Shown here: piece after piece, positions 12,101 through 22,286 of the stretch
Layout of the letters: every line of letters starts with the position of its first letter
How positions within the stretch are numbered: position 1 is the first letter of the stretch
From: Serinus canaria
Taxonomy: Eukaryota; Chordata; Aves; Passeriformes; Fringillidae
Assembly: GCF_022539315.1 (NCBI RefSeq)
Contig: NC_066332.1
Location: forward strand, 1,426,001 to 1,490,000
DNA: 64,000 nucleotides
Direction: 5' to 3'
Notes under the pieces: generated by a model
Databases searched by the model: none
What the model saw: the letters and a program-made list of their open reading frames with translations, nothing else
Told to the model about the DNA's origin: nothing
Position numbers and translations under genes: made by a program

Positions 12101-15100
12101 TTTGGGCATTGATTACAAAGCTGTGTGAGTGATTATTGTGCAACTCGCAGGCTATCCAGGCATGAGGAAAAATTATTAAAGCAAGGCAGAGATTATCAAC
12201 TCGGAATAACAATAAGCCTTAACATTTTAGGCCTCTAACTTCTTCAACAAAGAATTACGCCGCAGCTCCAGTGTATCATAATTCTGAAGGCTGTCAGTAT
12301 TACTTTTGGAGCTGGCTCTGTATTCCCAGCAGCAGGAAAAGGAGGGGGAATTCCTCCAGGTGGCACATCCCAGACATGGGGCTGTGGACAGGAGCCTGGT
12401 GGAATTCCCAGGGTGGAAGGAACCTCAGGAGGAACAACAGGCAGGCAGGATGGCAGCAGCTCCAGCCTGGCACCCCCTGAGCATCCTGGGGTCCCAAAGA
12501 CACGTGGCACAGAAATTAAAGAAATCATTCTGGTGGATACAGGAGCTCCAAGAGCCAGCCCAGACTCAGTTTTAGGCTAAAGGTGATTTTTCACAGGTGG
12601 TGTGGTTACATCCCCATTTCTCACACACTTCAGCACAAAGCACTGGGAAATCTGCCCAAATTCAGGAAACGATGGGAGCAACACTCCTTCCATGCTTCCC
12701 AAAACAGAGGTCTGGGAAATCTCACCAAATGATAGCAGGAAAAGGGCCAGCAAAGGTCTGCTCCACACCCCAGCCCAGTTTGCTGGTTCCACTGGAATGC
12801 AAATGATGCAAGAGCCTTTGCAGAGGGGAGAATTGTATTCCCTGGGCACAAAGGAGCCAGGGCTGCACCCCCTTCCACAGCAGAGCTTCAGCTGACTCCC
12901 AAAGAGCTCCAGAACAGCCTCAATTTAGCCCTTTCACTCCAATATTACTGCATCTGACAGGGAGGACAACAGGATCAGACACAGATGAGTTTGCTAAAAG
13001 TAAAGAAAATAACTGGATTCAACACCAGAATAAAGGCTGGGCATTCAGGGGTTGATTAGAGGGGACTGGGGGAGGGGGACAGCTGAGGAGGGGAGAAAGA
13101 GAAACACCTCCATGAAGTTCATGCTCTGCTGATTCACCTCAACCATCATCTTCTGATATCAGCCCAAACCAGGGAGGGGATGGGGCTGGCAAAAATGAGA
13201 TTTATAAAAACTGATGCTTTCCATTACTGGAAATGCAAAGAAGCTGACAGCACACATTCCTGCCTCTGCCAGCCTGGAGGCCCCAAGTACATGGGCAAGG
13301 AGGAGAAAGGAAGAGGAAATGTGAGATTTCATAGCTCTATCTGGATATTAAGGCCAGAAGGGAACATTAGCCCATCCAGACTGACCTCCCCACATAATAC
13401 CAGGCCATTAATTATATTTATCATGACAAGGCCTGAGTTTCCATCTCAAGGTACCCAATTGCCAATTAATCCAAGTTAGCTGACATTTGCACACGCTTGT
13501 CTGGACACTTTTAAAGCCTTTGTTTCCCTGCATCCTGTTTGTGCAGTACACAGGCTAACATGCACAAATATTCAGCTAAATTCAGTTTAATTAGCTATTA
13601 ATCTTGAGAAACTCAGGTGTAGGCAAAGCTGTCTGAGTGTGGTGTAATCCCCAGGGCTGGGGAACAGCTGGACCAGGTCACCAGCCAGGGACTGTGCCAG
13701 CACTTCCTGAACCAAAATTTAAGGCAGATTTCAAATAAACCTCAGACACAACACACATGGCTGTGGAGATCACCTGTAAAATCACTTTATGATTAAAAAG
13801 TGATTTTAAAATCTCACAGAATGGAGACACCAATTCTGCTCAAAAATACTGAATACCACAAGCCAAAAGCCTTGGCACTCTGTGAGGGAGGACAAGAGTT
13901 TTTTCTCTGCAAACAGCCCAAAACTGCATGTTAAATAAATGTCCTGCATTTCTCCACCACCCTGTGCTCTCTGTGGCACAGTCCACAAAATTTGGAGAAT
14001 AAGATCAGATCATGATTCCTTCATTTCTTTCAGCTGAGAGTATTCATTAGTGTCCACAGGCTTTGGCTCAGTCCCAAAAAGAGCTGAACAGATCCTCCAT
14101 GAGATCAGAGAGGAGAGGTGGAATTGGGGACACCTGCACCCAGAGAGGAGAGGTGGAATTTGGGGACACCTGAACCCAGAGAGGAGAGGTGGAATTTGGG
14201 GACACCTGCAACCCAGAGAGGAGAGGTGGAATTGGGGACACCTGACCCAGAGAGGGGAGGTGGAATGGGGACACCTGAACCCAGAGAGGAGAGGTGGAAT
14301 TTGGGGACACCTGCATTCAGAGAGGAGAGGTGGAATTGGGGACACCTGAACCCAGAGAGGAGAGGTGGAATTTGGGGACACCTGCCTCCACATCCATTTC
14401 AATCACAGCCAGTCCTGCAGGAACTGACAGGGCTGATGCTTTTTGTATTCATAAAGTGTCCAGACTAACACAATTCAATTAAAATGAACTACCAGTTTTA
14501 AGTGGGCTAGATCTGATCACAATAATTTACACTCAGGCTCGAAACCCAGTTCTGCTGTCACACATTTGTGCAGGCTCCCAGTAAAATCTTCAAAGCAAGA
14601 ATATATTTAAGTCCATGATCTTGCCTAGCACCAATTAATCCTGTAAGTGCTCTATGCCTCTGGAAACTGTGTAATCTGCCTGTGCCTCAGTTCCTCCCCC
14701 TCCCTGTGACACTCACCCTGCTCTATTAATGCATTAACATCTCCAGATGGAGGTGGGGATGCACTGGAGCTCTAAAAGCCACCCAGCAATGGAGGTGAGA
14801 ACAGAATTACCAGGGAGTTCTTGGCTGCTGAGTCCTGCAGGCTTCCCTTACAAATTCCAAGCCTGTGTCAGTAAATCCCATTTCATCTCAGAGCTGTTCC
14901 CACCCAGGTGTGCCCAGGTGAGGGGACAGGGGAGGCCTTGCCAGCACATCCTCTCTCCCAGGAAGTGGAACAGCTTCTCTGGCACCCACAGCAGACTGGG
15001 TTTTATCCAAAATTCATCCCTGCTTAACCAGTGTCTTCAACATGATTTACCTGGATGTTGTGGGGGATGTAAAAATATTATTTTAAAGACTGGGATTAAG

Positions 15101-18100
15101 GGAGCCCAACAAAAATCCTCATTAAAAAGACACTTGGAACTTACTCATACATTAATTGAGACTGAAGAGAATCTTTCCCTCTCTCTTAAGTGTCAAAATT
15201 TGCAGAACCAACCCAGAAGAAAATGAAGATGCTCAGTGTGAAGCACTCAGAGAGGTCTAAATGTGCTGTTTAGTGCCAAGCCACAGAATCTGTCATGGGA
15301 CAGGAACGCAACCTGCTGTGCCAGGGCCCAGCTCAGGAATTACTCCAGATGGGAGCACACTTCTTTCCCAGCACACTCACCACAGATTTCTACCCCAGAA
15401 ACAGCCATTGGTCCCTCGAAGTTTTAAGAACAAAAATCCAACAACTCCTTTCCCAGAAGGCACCAAAGCTCTGTGGGGTGGTTTTTTTTTTGTGTTTTTT
15501 GTTGTTGTTTTTTTTGTTGGTTTTTTTTTTATCTGATTCACTTTATTCAGGTTTATTTTATTACTGATCACAAACCTTGGTGTAACTTCACCACAGCTCT
15601 CCAAAGTGTAAACAAGTTCATTCTTGCTGTTGGATCCTGCACTGAGCAAATCCATCCCCACACCCCCTGCATATCTACTTTTACCAAACCCACTATTTCC
15701 TCCATTTCTTGAAATTATCTGCAGCTTATGCTGAGGAACAGAAATGTGGGATTCTGGTATTTTCTCTCATTCCACTGACAGATGGAGACAAAGACAAAAA
15801 AACCCCAAAACCCCACACAAATGCAGTGAGCAGTTTGCATTCCAGGGACCTCCTGAACTCTTGCAAAAGGAAAGCCCAGCCACTTGTGCCTTTAAAATGC
15901 TGCAATTTCCATCAGTTTCTGGCAAAAAAACTTCCTCACCTGGGTTTCTGAACACTCTTAACTCCTCTCACCAACTGTAGAGTGAAAATAACACAATCTG
16001 CTATCTAAAAGCTGCAATTCCCAGCTCCTTCTGAAAAGCACACAGTGTTAGTCACTGAAGTGCTCCCAGTCCAGTATTTTTAACCAGAATTAGAGGAAAA
16101 GCTACAGGCCTGTACTGAGAGGCTCAGGGCCTCTGAGGATGAAGAGATTTAATTCCTTAAAGCCCTTTTTACCTCCTTGTCCCTCAATTATTTGTGGGGT
16201 TTTTTGTCACCCTGTCAAGATTTAACACAACAAACACTGGAACTGTTCCATTCCTGACACTGGATGTGGCTCCACCAACGTTCACTCCACCTCTGCTCTG
16301 GCTCTTCCTTGCCCTTGAGGGGATTTTTGTGGACAATTCCAGGAGCTCCCCTTCCAAGCTGGCAGCACAGTGAAATCTGAGTGGCAGGCCTGCAATCTGT
16401 GCACAGCCCCAGCACAGAAACTTGCACCTTGCACTCCTTTCCTATGTAAATAATGCAGGGATCCTGCGGGAACATGCCAGGGATTGGAATTTTTAATTAA
16501 TGGGTCTCTTTAATGTGCAAATCAGGAGCAGATTGCAAATTCTGACTCGCATTGATTATGAAAAACATTAATTGAACGTGCAAGACCCCAAACAGAGGCA
16601 ACATCTCAAGGCCTGGACCAGGCTGGAAGATGAAGGAATACAAATGTGTCCTGCAGGAAGAGCCCAGCACCTTGGAACTGTGAGCTGGGAGGGTTTGTGT
16701 GTGCAGGGCACTCAACACTGGGCATGTGTGCTGCTTTCAGAGCTCAGCCACTCTGATCTCAGCAGGAAAAACCAGCCAGACCTGGGTGCAGATCAGGAAT
16801 AAACAGGAGCTCCGTGACCACAGTTTGGTCTCCCATTTGTATGTAAAAAGGGTGACAGAAGAAAAAAATCTGGAATATAATTAAAGATTTAAAAAAAAAA
16901 AAAAAAGGAAATAAAAAGTAAGACAGCACAAACAAAGCAATGCTGTCTCTTTAAACAGAAATTCATCCTATATAAATTATGGCCATAAACTTTTCCTGCA
17001 GTGCAGCCTAATTAATTCTTGTTCTATACACAAAGGGAAATGCTGGGTGACAAATGGGTGTGAAGCCTGAAAGCTGCCAGGTCTGCAAAACATTTTCTAC
17101 TTCAATTTATAAGCAATTTTGCAGTAAATCATCTACCAGAACCTGAGATCTCAGGAATCTAAGGTTGTCCAAAGCATGTTGTAACATTCAAAAGTAAAAA
17201 AAAAATCACAAAAGATTACAAAAATAAAAAATTAAACATTTTAGGTACTGTAACCTCCACTCTCAAAATCTGGAAAATGAGCATGACCTTGCCATTTTCA
17301 CCCAGGTTTGGCTTTAAAACTGCAAATGGATGGAGAATTGCTGTCTACTCTTTAACACAATTACACTCCAGCCCTTAGGGAGTTCCAGCACCACAACAGG
17401 GTTGTCCTGAGTAGGAGATACCCAAGAGGAAAATACACAAAGGACCATTTTCCAATTCAAAAAATTCAATCTTCCTCTGAGCACGGCACAGAAATTTCAT
17501 GAGAAATGGAAAGATTTGGGGAAAATTACTGGAAACACTCTTGTCCAGGAGCTCTGAGAGCACTGGGAGCCTCCTGATTTCAGCATCCCGCAGGGCTCAC
17601 CCAGAGTCTGGGATTTTGGCACCCAGTCTTTGTGCAACTGGAACACCAGATCATTCCCTCCTGTTCAATGAGGATGATGACAACGTGCCAAATTTATTTA
17701 GTGGGTTTGGGCAGAAGTGCTGAGGCTGCCCTGACAGGAGAGCAGAATCCAGGCCATGATGATCCCCAACGCTGTCCCAGGCTGAAGTGCAGCAGCAGTG
17801 GTGGAATGCTCCCAAATTCACTATTTCCCATCTGTCAGCCTGAGATTCCCTCTGCTAGCACTGCCCATGTCACTCCAGCTCTGTGTTCTGTCCCCACATC
17901 AGAGTGAACTCCCTGCCCAGGTGATGAGGAGAAGGTCAGGAGGGGATCATCCAGCACTTCTCAGCAGTGCAGCTTCCCTCAGAGCTCTGCACAACGGAGG
18001 GATCAGCCTCTGCAGCACTGGGCAACTTACACTCCATGCTCCTGGCTGTATTTTGCTTATGGGAAATACCAAAATGTCAACCATTGTTTCTGTTAAAGGT

Positions 18101-21100
18101 CTTTAATGATATTGCATCTTAGACCTGTAATGAAACATGGAGCTGGGGCAGCTTGTAATGCATCTCATTAAGGACATTAATAACGTGTGTTCCACTGAAA
18201 GGTCAGCACAGCCTTGGTGGGAGTTTGCCTTTTTGTCCTTAATCACTTCACTTCAAGCAGCAGAGCCAACTTTGAAGCAGAAAGCAGCTCACCTGCAACT
18301 GCAGGTAAGCTGGCTGCCCTGCCCTGAGGCAGAGGATCACAGCCAAAACTTGCTGCAGGACCAAGACCCAGACATCTCCCTCCCCATGCACTCACCTCAA
18401 GGCCAGAAAAAAGGTGTCCAAATATAAAAAACTGAACAGACCCACAGCACACTGCAGCCCAGTACTTTGCACTCACCCACTGCAGCCTGCTATGATTTCA
18501 CACTGGAGAATCTACCACAGATCTCATCAGTGACTCAGGAATGAACAGCTGAAGCAGCTCCATGCAGGAATTCATCTGCACAGCCCCTCCTTTGGGCTGC
18601 ACTGCTCCTGCTCTGGGCAAACCTCTGCATTCACTGGCCCAGCACAAAACTGCTCCAAGATGTCTCTGGACAAAGCAGCCCAGCTCTGCACTGAGCAGCA
18701 ATGAGCAATTGTTTGTCAGGGTCTGAGCAAAGGAGAAAGATTAAAAGGCTCTTACAGTTCTCCACAGCGTGGTCAAAGTCCTGTCCCCCCTCCTTCCTGA
18801 ACCTGGGGTAGGTGTCTGGCTGGGGCAGCCTGTTGGCTGTCAGGAGCACCTTCTGCATCTTGATCCTCCCTTCCATCAGCTGATCCCACAGGGCTTCAAA
18901 CAGAAAGGAGATGAAAGAATTAGTCAGCAAGACAAAGCACTTGTTCCTGTGAAGGACCTGGCAGCTCAGGCCCTCTCCTCTGGCTGCACTCCTCCTGCTC
19001 AGGGCAGCCCTGGCACGCACTGGAGCACAAAATGGGTGCCACAAGCCACTGGACAAAGCAAATCCCCACTGCAACTCTGAGACCCACAGAGCAAACCACC
19101 CCTTTGCTCTACTGCTTCAAAGGTTTGACAGTTTAACAGCTCAGCCAGGAAGAACTGGCATTTTGGGAGTTACACTTTGGAAAGAAGCAAAGTGATCACA
19201 GCAGGACCAGTGCAGGGAGCTCCCAAACCCAAGGGTCCCATGAGGACATTCAGCACTGGTTCAGTTAAGCTGATGGATAAATCCACTTCCCATCAGGAGC
19301 TGTAACAGCAGCAGTGACACCAGAACATCTGGCAGAACATCTGCACACACGGGGGGCTGCTGCAGCATGCACCATGCTGAGGGGCTCAGGCTGCTTTCAC
19401 ACTGCCAGCAGACACAGCAAACATGCACAAACCTAGCTGGTTCCTCACAGCTTTGCCCTTCTCCACCTCTTCAGACTCCTGTCCTCTGGAGAAGGTCAGC
19501 ACTCCCCCATCATCTTCACTGTCTTTGGTTTCTTTTTCATCATCGTGGTTTTCACTCCCAAACTCCTCCTCCTCCTCACTTCCTTCTTCCATGTCAGCAC
19601 CATCTTCATCTTCATCCTCATCCTCATCCTCCCCTTCACTGCTCCCCACATCATCCATGCCCTCTGTAAACTTCTCAAAGTCTGTGATTTTCTGGGAGCT
19701 GAACTTTGGTGCCTTGGCCTCTTCATCATCCTCCAAGTCCTCCTCCTGCTCACTGCCAGCACTGCTGGGCTTCTCCCTGCCCTTAGTGCCAACACTGCCC
19801 TCCTCTTCTGAGCCTTCGCTGCCACTGTACCAGTCATCTAGTGCTTCTTCAGCTGATAAAAGAGAGAAAAAAGTTATTTACTTGGCAGCAAAGTTCACCA
19901 GCATCAGCTCAGGTCTGGCTCTTTGATGCCCAGCTAACTGTGGCTCTGCCTTGCCCTGTGACAGGGCCCTGAGGTTTACCATGCTCAGTCATCGAGCTGA
20001 CATCATGCTCTGCCAGCAAAAAGGGGGGGAAAAACCAGAGATTTCTCACCAGATCCTTCTTCAGACAGAGCATCTCCCCAGAGCTCCTCCTGCAGAGCTT
20101 TCCGAGACGTGGCCTTCCCACTGTACCTCTTATCAGCTTCCAGGAGAGAGGCTGAAGCTCTTTTCCTGATATTGCCAGCAGGCAAAATGTCATCCGTGCC
20201 CTCATCCTCAAATCTGTCAATCACTTTAGCAACTGTGTCTGTGGGGGGGAAAAAGGGAAAGGGTGTCTGGAACTGAGCTGAATTCCAGCCTGGAAGGAGC
20301 CCTGGGAAGCTCCTCAGGCCCTGTAAGAAGCACAGAGCTTCCCCCCTGCACTGCACAGGGGAGCAGCAACTTGGAAAAGGGCAGGCAAGGCACACAAACG
20401 ATTTCCTGCAAGGAGGAAAGGCTCCTGCACGAAGCAGAAGATGAACTAAGCCCATCCAAGCCCTCCCAAGGATGCAGGAGGGTCTCTGAGCCCTCTGTGA
20501 GTCTGCAATGCCTTCACTCACTTCATGCCTACAGGTTAAAAGACGAAAACTCCAATTCAGCACTCTGGCCTCTTGCTACATATACAGGCCACATAAACAT
20601 TTCAGAAAAGCCCAACAGAGGAAATCATTTCACTGTGGTTGTTGCCCTCCTTCACCCCCATCTCCTGCAGGGCAAGGCACCCCGTGCCAAATTACAGAGT
20701 CAGCTCTGTGGGCAATGAGAGACTCGAACCCCTGAGTGCTCCAATTGTGTGTTTAGAAATGTTAATGCCTCGCTTGGAGTGCTTGTGAGAGCCAGAGGGG
20801 GGCAAAAATGTCTGTTCATAACCAGAGCAACAAAGTACAGCCACTCCAGGCAGCAGAGGATGGCAAAATGCTGGGCAGCAAGGAGGGCAGGAAGGGCAGA
20901 GACAGATCCTTCCAGCCACCTCCTGGGATCCTCAGTCTTGGCATCACCACGGGATGCAGCTGTCCCCAGAGCAGCTGTGGCTGCCCCTGCCAGTGTCCCA
21001 GGCCAGGCTGGAAGGGTTTGGAGCAGCCTGGGATAGAGGGAGGTGTCCCTGCCATGGCAGGGGTGGCACTGGGTGGGCTCTGAGGCCCCAAACCCAACCA

Positions 21101-21616
21101 GTCTGGGATTCTGCGAAGTCTGGAATAAAATTATGGTTACTAAAATGGGAAAACGCCTCTGCTGACCACGGTACCTTCTCAGTTATTGATAGGTTTCTTA
21201 CAAGGCGCTATTGCTCTCACACAGACTGCAGGAAAGAACCAGGCCGGGCCTAACACAGCCCGACCCCGGGGATGGCCCCGAGAGAACCCCGGTCCCGGAC
21301 ACATCCCCGGCCCCACAGGCGGCTCGATGAACCCCATCGCGGAGGTGACCCCCAGACCCGAACAGCTCCGATCCCCGAGACCATCCCGGGCCGGGAGCAC
21401 GGCGGGAGCCCGACCCACCCCCCTCTCCGCCGCCACGTGCGGCCGCTCCGGCAGCGCCCGGGCCACCCCCGCCGGCCCCTCCCGGCCCCGCCGGCCGCGG
21501 TGCCAACTCTCCTGCCTCGGTACTCCCGCACCTTCCTCTGCATCATCCTCGGGGTCCCGCAGGCCGGGCCGGGGGTCCAACAGCTCCTGCAGCTGCACCG
21601 CCAAGGGCGCCGCCAT
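6022..21616 (-). CDS. AATF: Apoptosis-antagonizing transcription factor (AATF/Che-1), exons 1-8, 3' end outside window
   Basis: Minus-strand coding exons: 21616-21532, 20238-20050, 19852-19433, 18893-18756, 8616-8502, 8218-8014, 7309-7151 and 6105-6022. They join in frame to 465 codons. Human AATF has 560 residues, and FYHQ, where this ends, falls near human residue 465, so about 95 residues (the TRAUB domain) are missing to the left. Seen in order: [18 protein letters not shown] start, IDRFEDEG block, long acidic region in exon 3, conserved [13 protein letters not shown], an LxxLL motif (LEALL) in exon 5, and basic [13 protein letters not shown] and [12 protein letters not shown] blocks. The family acts as an RNA polymerase II/Rb-binding cofactor and in nucleolar small-subunit ribosome assembly. 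All introns are GT-AG except intron 6, which appears to use a GC donor. Confidence 0.96.
6106..7150 (-). other. AATF: AATF intron 7, no recognisable element
   Basis: 1045 bp of ordinary intronic sequence. I see no repeat, RNA gene or extra exon. Confidence 0.6.
7151..7309 (-). CDS. AATF: AATF exon 7
   Basis: The 159-bp exon encodes [39 protein letters not shown] and a proline/alanine-rich tail. Acceptor AG is at 7311-7310 and donor GT at 7150-7149 (GTAAGG). Confidence 0.95.
7765..7920 (-). mobile_element. CR1 LINE 3' fragment, in AATF intron 6
   Basis: Read on the minus strand, it gives the CR1 tail phrases CCTGGCACAGGGTGCCCAGA, GCAGCTGTG, CCATCCCTGGGAGTGTCCAA and GCAACCTGGGA. The terminal ATTCTRTG part is missing. 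CR1 is the dominant avian non-LTR element; this copy is a decayed, 5'- and 3'-truncated fragment. Confidence 0.8.
8014..8218 (-). CDS. AATF: AATF exon 6, apparent GC donor
   Basis: The 205-bp exon encodes [20 protein letters not shown], a basic stretch, [15 protein letters not shown] and [19 protein letters not shown]. The family continues directly with GFGA from exon 7. That join needs the exon to end at AAG (8014), leaving GCAAGG as the intron start instead of GT. Confidence 0.93.
8502..8616 (-). CDS. AATF: AATF exon 5 (LxxLL motif)
   Basis: The 115-bp exon reads [19 protein letters not shown] then [16 protein letters not shown], matching human HKALKALLRSLVGLQEELL. It carries the LEALL nuclear-receptor-box type motif and leucine heptads. 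Acceptor AG is at 8618-8617 and donor GT at 8501-8500. Confidence 0.95.
9460..9710. promoter_or_regulatory. Possible conserved non-coding element in AATF intron 4
   Basis: A non-repetitive, CpG-poor but complex block containing CAGATAAATTATGG, a TTCATTATAGATCC stretch and a CCTATTAACGGATTAGG stretch. It differs in texture from the surrounding intron and has the look of constrained sequence. Inference from composition only. Confidence 0.3.
11720..12260. promoter_or_regulatory. Candidate enhancer-like conserved block in AATF intron 4
   Basis: About 540 bp of unique AT-rich sequence with many developmental-factor sites: an AATTAA core at 11735-11740, a POU octamer ATGCAAAT at 11996-12003, TATTAATTG near 12070, a TCF-type TACAAAG at 12114-12120, and SOX-like ATTATTG near 12132. 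LHX1 is the adjacent developmental gene, so this could be an LHX1 enhancer housed in its neighbour. Conservation was not testable. Confidence 0.4.
14107..14390. repeat. 33-37-bp minisatellite, eight copies
   Basis: Units read AGAGAGGAGAGGTGGAATTT followed by GGGGACACCTG and a short variable end. Eight GAGGTGG landmarks occur. It lies inside AATF intron 4. Confidence 0.95.
15481..15531. repeat. T-rich low-complexity run
   Basis: Long T runs are interrupted by single G or GTTG blocks on the plus strand, so the AATF transcript is A-rich here. No flanking element was recognised. Confidence 0.8.
18756..18893 (-). CDS. AATF: AATF exon 4
   Basis: The 138-bp exon encodes [32 protein letters not shown] and [12 protein letters not shown], the start of the AATF/Che-1 conserved domain. 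Acceptor AG is at 18895-18894 and donor GT at 18755-18754. Confidence 0.95.
18894..19432 (-). other. AATF: AATF intron 3, no recognisable element
   Basis: 539 bp with the GTTTGT donor and a normal AG acceptor. No repeat or RNA gene was recognised. Confidence 0.6.
19433..19852 (-). CDS. AATF: AATF exon 3 (acidic region)
   Basis: The 420-bp exon opens [15 protein letters not shown] and is dominated by glutamate and aspartate, including a run of about ten alternating E/D residues near 19600-19634. It includes [13 protein letters not shown] and ends [10 protein letters not shown] before a GTTTGT donor at 19432-19431. The repetitive acidic codons make length variation likely. Confidence 0.95.
20050..20238 (-). 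CDS. AATF: AATF exon 2
   Basis: The 189-bp exon encodes [16 protein letters not shown], then [19 protein letters not shown] and [13 protein letters not shown], all conserved AATF blocks. Acceptor AG is at 20240-20239 and donor GT at 20049-20048. Confidence 0.95.
20955..21117 (+). mobile_element. CR1 LINE 3' end fragment, in AATF intron 1
   Basis: Plus-strand CR1 tail phrases appear in order: AGCAGCTGTGGCTGCCCCTG, CCAGGCCAGGCTGGAAGG, GGAGCAGCCTGGGAT, GGAGGTGTCCCTGCCATGGC, then AACCCAACCAG and a degenerate GGGATTCTGCG end. It is a typical 5'-truncated copy, opposite to AATF transcription. Confidence 0.85.
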
Positions 21617-21760
21617 CTTGGGGGGAGAGCGGGGCGGGGCCAGCGCCGGGGCGGGGCTGGGGCGGGGCTGGGGCGGGGCCTGCGTGAGGGGACGGGGCGG
21701 GGCCGGCGGGATGCCCGGTCCCGCCGGGATCCCGCCGGGGATAAACCCGAGATCCAACCG
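21240..21760 (-). promoter_or_regulatory. AATF: AATF CpG-island promoter with GC boxes
   Basis: The CpG-dense block covers AATF exon 1. GGGGCGGGGC boxes (SP1-type) cluster at 21630-21700, just upstream of the start codon. An AAGATGGCGGC YY1-type motif overlaps the ATG. No TATA box is visible, as expected for a housekeeping promoter. Confidence 0.75.
21532..21616 (-). CDS. AATF: AATF exon 1
   Basis: The ATG at 21616-21614 gives [21 protein letters not shown], which aligns with the family N-terminus. It ends one base into a codon at donor GT 21531-21530. The start codon overlaps an AAGATGGCGGC motif typical of YY1-bound initiator regions. Confidence 0.93.
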
Positions 21761-21836
21761 GGAATAAACCCGAGATCCATCCTGGAATAGACCCGAGATC
21801 CAACCGGGAATGAGCCTGGGGTCATACCGGGATCTA
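21736..21836. repeat. Four to five imperfect 23-bp tandem units upstream of AATF
   Basis: Units of the form GGGAATAAACCCGAGATCC plus a few bases repeat with mismatches, about 120-220 bp upstream of the AATF start codon. Confidence 0.75.
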
Positions 21837-22110
21837 GCCGGGAGCCCCCCGCCATTGCCGGGGGATTCGCAGCAAGGCTGTGAGAATTGGGGCTCACGGT
21901 AGCGGATCCCAAACCGGCAGCACAGCGGCAAAGCAGCATTAATATTGCACAATATGACAACTATTGCTTTAAATCAACGTCAAACTTTCTCTGCCTCTCC
22001 AGCTGTGCAGAACTGAATTAATTCTTCTCCCGTCCTGTGCTGAATATTCTGGGGCCTCTGCTGGGGTTCCTCTCACAGCAGTGAGGTCCCAGAGCTGGGT
22101 TCTCAGGCCA

Positions 22111-22286
22111 GGCCTCACACACGGGTAGATCCTTACACCTGAGTTACTCCTGAGTTACACCTGAGTTACACCAGCCACGGGGAATTCGGGGGTTTTGGGG
22201 CCTCACACACGGGTAGATCCTTACACCTGAGTTACTCCTGAGTTACACCTGAGTTACACCAGCCACGGGGAATTCGGGGGTTTTGG
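22111..22286. repeat. Perfect 2 x 88-bp tandem duplication
   Basis: The segment beginning GGCCTCACACACGGG at 22111 is repeated without a visible difference from 22199. Each copy also holds three internal CCTGAGTTAC-type repeats. It lies about 500-670 bp upstream of the AATF start codon. Confidence 0.9.

Larger units (their letters stand above)
8617..18755 (-). other. AATF: AATF intron 4 (10.1 kb): no exon, one minisatellite, AT-rich candidate elements
   Basis: A large intron with no coding exon recognised. It holds AT-rich blocks near 9460-9710 and 11720-12260, an eight-unit minisatellite at 14107-14390, a T-rich run at 15480-15531 and an A-run at 16889-16906. The rest appears as ordinary unique sequence. 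Confidence 0.65.

Noticed and set aside
20715..20735. tRNA-like B box (GACTCGAACCC; reverse GGGTTCGAGTC)
   Set aside because: The surrounding sequence does not form an acceptor stem, D arm or anticodon arm in either orientation, so it is an isolated motif or a very old remnant.
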